Shown here: piece after piece, positions 59,467 to 64,000 of the stretch | How positions within the stretch are numbered: position 1 is the stretch's first letter | Layout: the number at the start of each line of letters is the position of its first letter | NCBI GenBank assembly: GCA_031310005.1 | Contig: CM062379.1 | Span: forward strand, 930,001 to 994,000 | Source: Dactylellina haptotyla | Lineage: Eukaryota > Ascomycota > Orbiliomycetes > Orbiliales > Orbiliaceae | Direction of reading: 5' to 3' | Length of the DNA stretch: 64,000 nucleotides | The notes under the pieces: model-generated | Seen by the model: the letters and a program-made list of their open reading frames with translations, nothing else | Told to the model about the DNA's origin: nothing | Databases searched by the model: none | Position numbers and translations under genes: made by a program

Positions 59467-60800
59467 ATGTTGTTGCTGATTGACTCATTTTTCTCTCTTT
59501 CTTCTTCTCTCTTTCTTAACGTAGGGGACAAAAAGTATGGGATATGGGGGGCTGGTATATGAGTTCTAGGGCTGTTATTTTAAAGGGAAACATCTATCTT
59601 TTTTTTTTAATTCTTATATAGCCTCATATATAAAAAATTAATATAAAGCTTTATGACTTCAAGAATTATTTTTGCATTACTTATCCGTTCGTCATGGTTA
59701 CATTTTAGTACATAAAATGTCATAGCTGTTTACAGTGAAACTTTGAAGTCTATCATCAAGTTTGGTTTGGCCCCGAGACTGCCATCTCGCATCGGGATGT
59801 TGTATTTTTCGAGGCGCGATTTTGTGTTGCCGCACACCCGCGCCTTATTTCTCGCCCCTGCTTCTCATAGCCAAGACCAAGGTGCAGCAAGGAAATATAT
59901 ATCTCTTGCATGAAGACAGACCCGCCGAAACCCTACGAGATTTAAAGCCGAATCTAAGAGCCATCTTGGCTTGGTGTCCTGTCTCTCGACATCGGATTCA
60001 ACATCGGATAATTTCTGGCAACCTCGGGATTTATTACTATTCAGCTAGCTTGTGGTTCCGTGCCCAGAGAATGTGATTCATATGTGTAAGCTTTCATTGG
60101 TTCCAGAGATGCCATACGTGCAATGCTATATGTTACAAACATAACCACTTTTTTTGGGGCCCCTTCCGCCTGCTGCGAGACTGCTAGGTAGGTAGGTATG
60201 TTATATATACGTATTTAGGTATGTGTGCACACTTCGATCAAATATCATACCAAAAGTGAGGTGGTATTCTTTGCTTTGTTTTTTTGTTTTTTAGGGGGAG
60301 ATACAGGAGTTCAGAAACTTAAAAAACGTCGGTAGGGTGGATGGTTTTTGATTACTTCAAGAAATGAAAGACAGAAATGTAGTAGAGAGGGGGGAAAGAC
60401 AAGATGTCAAGTTTTGGAAATTTAAATTTTGGAAGATTAGTTTTTGTTTGCATAAAACTCAGTACTATGGGGGTTTGGTTTGGTTTCTTATGATGAAAAA
60501 GCATTTACATAGAAACGAAGGGGTAGAAAAAGATGAAGTAAGAGAAGGAAAGATCATGTAGACTAATAATACGTAAGTGTTTCAAATAAAATCAAGAAAG
60601 AAAAATGGATTACAGCATGATTACTCAGAAATTTGTTTCCGTCGTTCCCCAGTAAAAAAAGATTTGTTTAAATAGCAAAATGATTAAAACAGCGTAATTT
60701 CTCTTTCCTGTATCTCGTTTTCCAAAAGGATTTTTTTGATTCTTTTAATGATATCCCCCTTCGTAAGACGGTGACAGTTGGGCCGTAGGATGAAAATGCT
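59467..60800. other. Convergent intergenic region
   Basis: 3' flanks of the Ddr48-like and Nrd1-like genes. AT-rich with T runs and a GTAG tetranucleotide repeat near 60186-60198. Open frames are short and unconvincing. Confidence 0.5.
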
Positions 60801-62825
60801 CTACTCGTTTTCAACCCAAGCGTTGTTACCGCCAAGGGACATACCAAAGGAGTGTCCGTTAGGGGACCCGTTACCGTTTCCGCCCATCAGGCTCAGAACC
60901 GGCAGGCTGACGGCGCGGTTGTGGGATGAAGATCGTGGGAGCCCGAGGTTGTTGCCATTGCCGTTGCCATTGCCGTTCGCGGCTCCGTTAGCAGCACCGT
61001 TCTCAGGCTGGTATGCGGAGAGCTGCTGGATGGCAGCGTTGTAAGCGGCGGCTTCCTGTTGCTGCTGCTGTTGAGCTAGGAAAGCGTGGAGAGGGTTGGT
61101 AGCAATGTAGCTAGCTTGAGCCTGCTGCTGCATGGAGTTTGGGGAAGGCGAGAGAGCTGGTTGGGAGGTTGGGGAACCGGAGTGATGCGATCCCGCGCCG
61201 TTGATGGGACCACCAACTGGGGATTGCTCGCTGCCGTTCACCTGCACACCTGGGGCGTTTTGTCTAGGTGGGTTACCACAACGATCCTTGCCAAAGTTGA
61301 TCTTGAACTTGCGGTAATCCTCCTTTCCGCGGACGGCTTCGATGGCCTTGATGGCATTGGCAATGTTAGTGAAGTTGACAAAGGCGCAGGATTTCTCGCG
61401 GAGGGTGTTGACGAGTTCGATCTCCCCGTACTCGGAGAAGTCTTGTCGGAGTCGCTCTTCGGTCCAAGTCTCGTCGAGATTTCCGATATAGACATTTCGA
61501 GAAGCACCTCCAGAGACTGCGAGGGCGATTGCTGGTGGGAGAGCACCAGAGTGTTTACCCCAGCCGATTTTGAGGCGTCTGTTGTGGATCATAAGCCCCT
61601 GCAAATTGGAAAGAGCGTAGAACGAGGCAGCCGCGGTTGGGTCGATAAATGTAACAAAGCAGATATGCTTGTCAGCGATGTATCGAATGTGGTGGAGGAG
61701 ACCGCCACGGACAACATTGCAGATTTCTTCGATCGTAGTTTCTGGATGGATGTTGCCAAGATATACAGTACGGTTGCCAAGATTATTGTATCCACCAGCA
61801 GAGGTGGCAACGGCTGCAGCCGCAACGGATTGCTGAGCAATGGCGTTAGAAATAACTTCGCGGTCCTGACCACTAAGAGCGTGAGCCATGCTTGGATTGA
61901 TTCCGAGGTATTGGGCTGCGTTTTGCTGCTGTGTCTTGGAAACATAGGCACAGCGGTCCTTGCCGTAGTAGACACGACGGGGAGCCTGCCACTTGGTCTC
62001 CTGTGGGAGCTGGGTAACAGCTTTGATAGCGTTACCAATAGACAAGAAGTGAACGAAACCGATGTTCTTTTCCCGAACCAATTTGATAGTATCGATTGGG
62101 CCGAACTTGCCAAGTTCGGTTCTCAATTCCTCGTCGGAGATATCCTCTGGAAGATTGCCCAGGTACACGTTTCGAGAAGCCCCGGACTGCTGAACAGCGA
62201 GAGCAACCGAAGTTGGCACCTGAGAGGGCTTTCCCCAACCGATTTTGATATCCTGCCCCTTGATGGACAGCTTTTTCAAGATGGCATCGGAGTGGAAGTG
62301 AGTGGCCGAAGAACCGTCCAAGAAGGAGATGAAAGCGCAGTTCTTGTCTGGCAAAAGCCTGACGGACTCAATAGGTCCCGATCTAACATGTCCGAGAATT
62401 TCTTCTGCGGATGTCTCATCTGGGATATTTCCAAGGTAGACGGTTCTCGAAGTTCCAGATACCATGCCAGCAGGAAGAGGAGATCCCACAGTTGGGGACT
62501 GCTGAGGGAAGAATGTCGCATACTGAGGAGTGAAGGCAGTTGGCGAAACGATTCCGTTGGAGTTGTAGGCCGTTGGGGAGAGAGCGGTAGCACCCTGTCC
62601 ATTGAATGTTGAGAACTGCGGGAATCCGGTTTGAGGGGTGCCAGTCTGGAAGGGAGAACCGAGCAAGAGCTGGGATGGCAGAAGAGGCGTGAACTGCATC
62701 TCAACTCCACCAGGAGAGCCCACGCCGTTGTCTCCCATACCGTTTCCTCCAGTGATGATGGAGGGCACCTGCATACGACGTCTAGCATGAGAAGACATGT
62801 CTTCTGCAGCAGCACGATCACTCAT
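60801..62825 (-). CDS. nrd1: Four-RRM RNA-binding protein, Nrd1/Mrn1 type
   Basis: Read from the first in-frame ATG at 62825, it is 674 residues in one exon. Four RRMs lie at about 127-198, 219-288, 352-424 and 444-514, with RNP2 motifs TVYLGNI, NVYLGNL, TVYLGNI, NVYIGNL and RNP1-like CAFISFLD, GFVHFLS, CFVTFID, CAFVNFT. The GKDRCAYVSKTQQQ and GKDRCGNPPRQ linkers are typical of S. pombe Nrd1 / S. cerevisiae Mrn1, which bind mRNAs and act in differentiation, cytokinesis and stress granules. The N-terminus is Gly/Pro/Ser-rich. The C-terminus has a Gln run and an Asn-Gly repeat (prion-like). The frame is open without an ATG up to 62939, where a CTTCAG acceptor sits; the extra residues (NFVLPPHLQGVHNLEA) look protein-like, so a further upstream exon outside the window is possible. 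Confidence 0.9.
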   Translation of the reverse strand: MSDRAAAEDMSSHARRRMQVPSIITGGNGMGDNGVGSPGGVEMQFTPLLPSQLLLGSPFQTGTPQTGFPQFSTFNGQGATALSPTAYNSNGIVSPTAFTPQYATFFPQQSPTVGSPLPAGMVSGTSRTVYLGNIPDETSAEEILGHVRSGPIESVRLLPDKNCAFISFLDGSSATHFHSDAILKKLSIKGQDIKIGWGKPSQVPTSVALAVQQSGASRNVYLGNLPEDISDEELRTELGKFGPIDTIKLVREKNIGFVHFLSIGNAIKAVTQLPQETKWQAPRRVYYGKDRCAYVSKTQQQNAAQYLGINPSMAHALSGQDREVISNAIAQQSVAAAAVATSAGGYNNLGNRTVYLGNIHPETTIEEICNVVRGGLLHHIRYIADKHICFVTFIDPTAAASFYALSNLQGLMIHNRRLKIGWGKHSGALPPAIALAVSGGASRNVYIGNLDETWTEERLRQDFSEYGEIELVNTLREKSCAFVNFTNIANAIKAIEAVRGKEDYRKFKINFGKDRCGNPPRQNAPGVQVNGSEQSPVGGPINGAGSHHSGSPTSQPALSPSPNSMQQQAQASYIATNPLHAFLAQQQQQQEAAAYNAAIQQLSAYQPENGAANGAANGNGNGNGNNLGLPRSSSHNRAVSLPVLSLMGGNGNGSPNGHSFGMSLGGNNAWVENE

Positions 62826-64000
62826 GTTGATCGACTTTGACAATGGATGCGGTTGACGATTCGGAGCACTAGAAGAAGCTTCTAGATTATGCACTCCCTG
62901 CAAGTGCGGTGGAAGGACAAAATTGTCCGCTGCTTGAACCTGAAGGACGGCCGTGGTGAATGCGTGATTTCGGTGTTCGGGTCACTTTAAAAATGACCAG
63001 AACAACGATATCGCGGAAGGGACAAAGAAAGTCTATAACAAGATGGTGTAGACTCTAGTTTGCCGGAGATATTGAATCCACTATCCGTCCTCAATAGAAA
63101 TCGAAAGACAGAAAAGTGGTTGGGCGAAGAACCGAATTGAAAGGGACCCGTCGAATTGGAATTTTAAAACGCACAGCAAAGAGTTAAAGTTGCAAGAGTG
63201 CTTGTTTGCTGGCCTTAAAAGATAGCGAGAAGAACGAAAACGAAGGATCGTGAACGTCAAGAGAAATTAATCTTTCAAAGTTTTCTTGAAGTCGACTATC
63301 GAAGCTAACCGTCAGTATCGATGAGACAAAAAAAATGGCAACCGTGTTCCTGGAAGAATGAAACGTAATATAAAATGGCCCTCCAAGAAATCGAACGGAA
63401 ACGTCCAGCTAGAATAGAATCGAACAGGAAAAATCCAATCGAACAGAGAAGAGAGAAAGGGGGAGAAAAGGGAAATTTCTCTGTATCTCTATCTCTCTCT
63501 CCCTGTCGGTGTAAGAATGAAAGATAAAGATTGACGACGAAGAGAAAATATTCCCACACACACACGAGACCGGGACTGCAAAAGATTATAGTAAAGGAAA
63601 GGAAAAGAAAACGAACGAATGGCAAGTGAGAAAGAAAAAAAGAGAAGCGTATAAACCCCAAAACAGGTCAAGGCTAAAGGAGGAGGAACAGGGTGCAGGA
63701 AGGGGAATAGTGCGCCGTATTGGCGAGAAATTCGGGGGAAATTTCTGATAAAGAGACAACCACACACACAAACACCCAATTTCAAAGACACACCGACACA
63801 CAAAAAAAGTAAGAAGCGAGAAAAAATGGGTCCTGGGAAAAACGAAAGAAATAAGAGAAATAAAAAATCTTAATATCACTGCAACCAACTCAAGACCCTT
63901 TCAATATCAGAAGAGGCGTGGTTACAAGCACGACCCAAATTTTGGGCCTTCTAGTTTCTGCCAGACGCGTGCGGCAAGATTGCGAGCAGGTGCAGCAGCT
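62826..64000 (-). promoter_or_regulatory. ATG-free, pyrimidine-rich leader of the Nrd1-like gene
   Basis: Reading the minus strand from 64000 down to 62826, I find no ATG at all (no CAT on the plus strand), whereas the plus strand of the same stretch has about ten ATGs. The minus strand is T- and C-rich with CT runs (near 63481-63502) and TG runs. This is what a long scanned 5' leader, cleaned of upstream starts, would look like. It may contain an intron ending at 62940. Confidence 0.6.

Noticed and set aside
58655-59479. Second plus-strand frame of about 274 codons, rich in Thr/Pro/Ala, overlapping the Ddr48-like gene
   Set aside because: It is the +1 shadow of the same DNA repeats. The accepted frame has the family-type units, a matching spliced first exon, and third-position divergence.
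61086-62612. Plus-strand open frame of about 508 codons opposite the Nrd1-like gene
   Set aside because: It lies wholly antisense to four well-formed RRMs, starts inside that gene, and its peptide has no recognisable domain. It is a by-product of codon bias in the real gene.
1-64000. CRISPR arrays, rRNA or tRNA genes, DNA transposons, LINEs and virus-like elements
   Set aside because: I looked for regular spacers, B-boxes, terminal repeats and typical protein motifs on both strands and found nothing convincing. Small or heavily decayed copies could still be missed by eye.

Overview
This is nuclear DNA of a filamentous ascomycete (Pezizomycotina). The evidence is short introns (about 50-120 bp, GT..AG, many with CTAAC/CTGAC-like branch sites), a group X hybrid histidine kinase, a PREG/Pho80-type cyclin that matches my memory of the Neurospora protein, a secreted CBM1-carrying carbohydrate esterase, and a Kre9/Knh1 cell-wall protein. 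I cannot place it below that rank from sequence alone. Exon boundaries below were worked out by hand from splice signals and reading-frame continuity; every multi-exon model closes in frame.

Layout. 1-5.2 kb: 3' part of a large hybrid histidine kinase. 5.2-18.2 kb: a very long stretch with no supportable gene, turning pyrimidine-rich before the cyclin. 18.2-19.4 kb: Pho80-like cyclin. 21.5-22.6 kb: Kre9/Knh1-like secreted protein. 24.3-24.7 kb: small His/Arg-rich protein. 26.2-27.7 kb (-): Xaa-Pro aminopeptidase. 28.9-30.4 kb: unrecognised, probably nuclear protein. 31.2-32.7 kb: orphan ATP-grasp enzyme. 35.8-37.1 kb: disordered protein with a PP1-docking-like motif. 40.4-42.0 kb: CBM1 plus SGNH (CE16-like) esterase. 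42.7-44.0 kb: H1-tail-like Lys-rich/acidic protein. 44.1-52.6 kb: a dense block of RNA-metabolism genes (Med22, pinin-like protein, cytosolic AsnRS, Cwc15, Rds3/PHF5A, Rrp45). 53.1-54.5 kb (-): HSL-type alpha/beta hydrolase. 58.6-59.5 kb: Ddr48-like stress repeat protein with STRE-like promoter elements. 60.8-62.8 kb (-): four-RRM Nrd1/Mrn1-type RNA-binding protein with a leader of more than 1.1 kb that has no ATG on the coding strand.

How they fit together. There is no single pathway. The kinase and Pho80 cyclin are sensing/regulatory genes standing in gene-poor DNA; the esterase, Kre9-like protein, Ddr48-like protein and hydrolase are secretory, wall or stress functions; the 44-53 kb block is housekeeping RNA processing with two compact divergent promoters. 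I saw no convincing tRNA, rRNA, CRISPR, transposon or virus-derived element. The most unusual signals are the ATG-free leader of the Nrd1-like gene, the frame-preserving linker exon of the CBM1 esterase, the orphan ATP-grasp enzyme, and the 13-kb gene-free interval.
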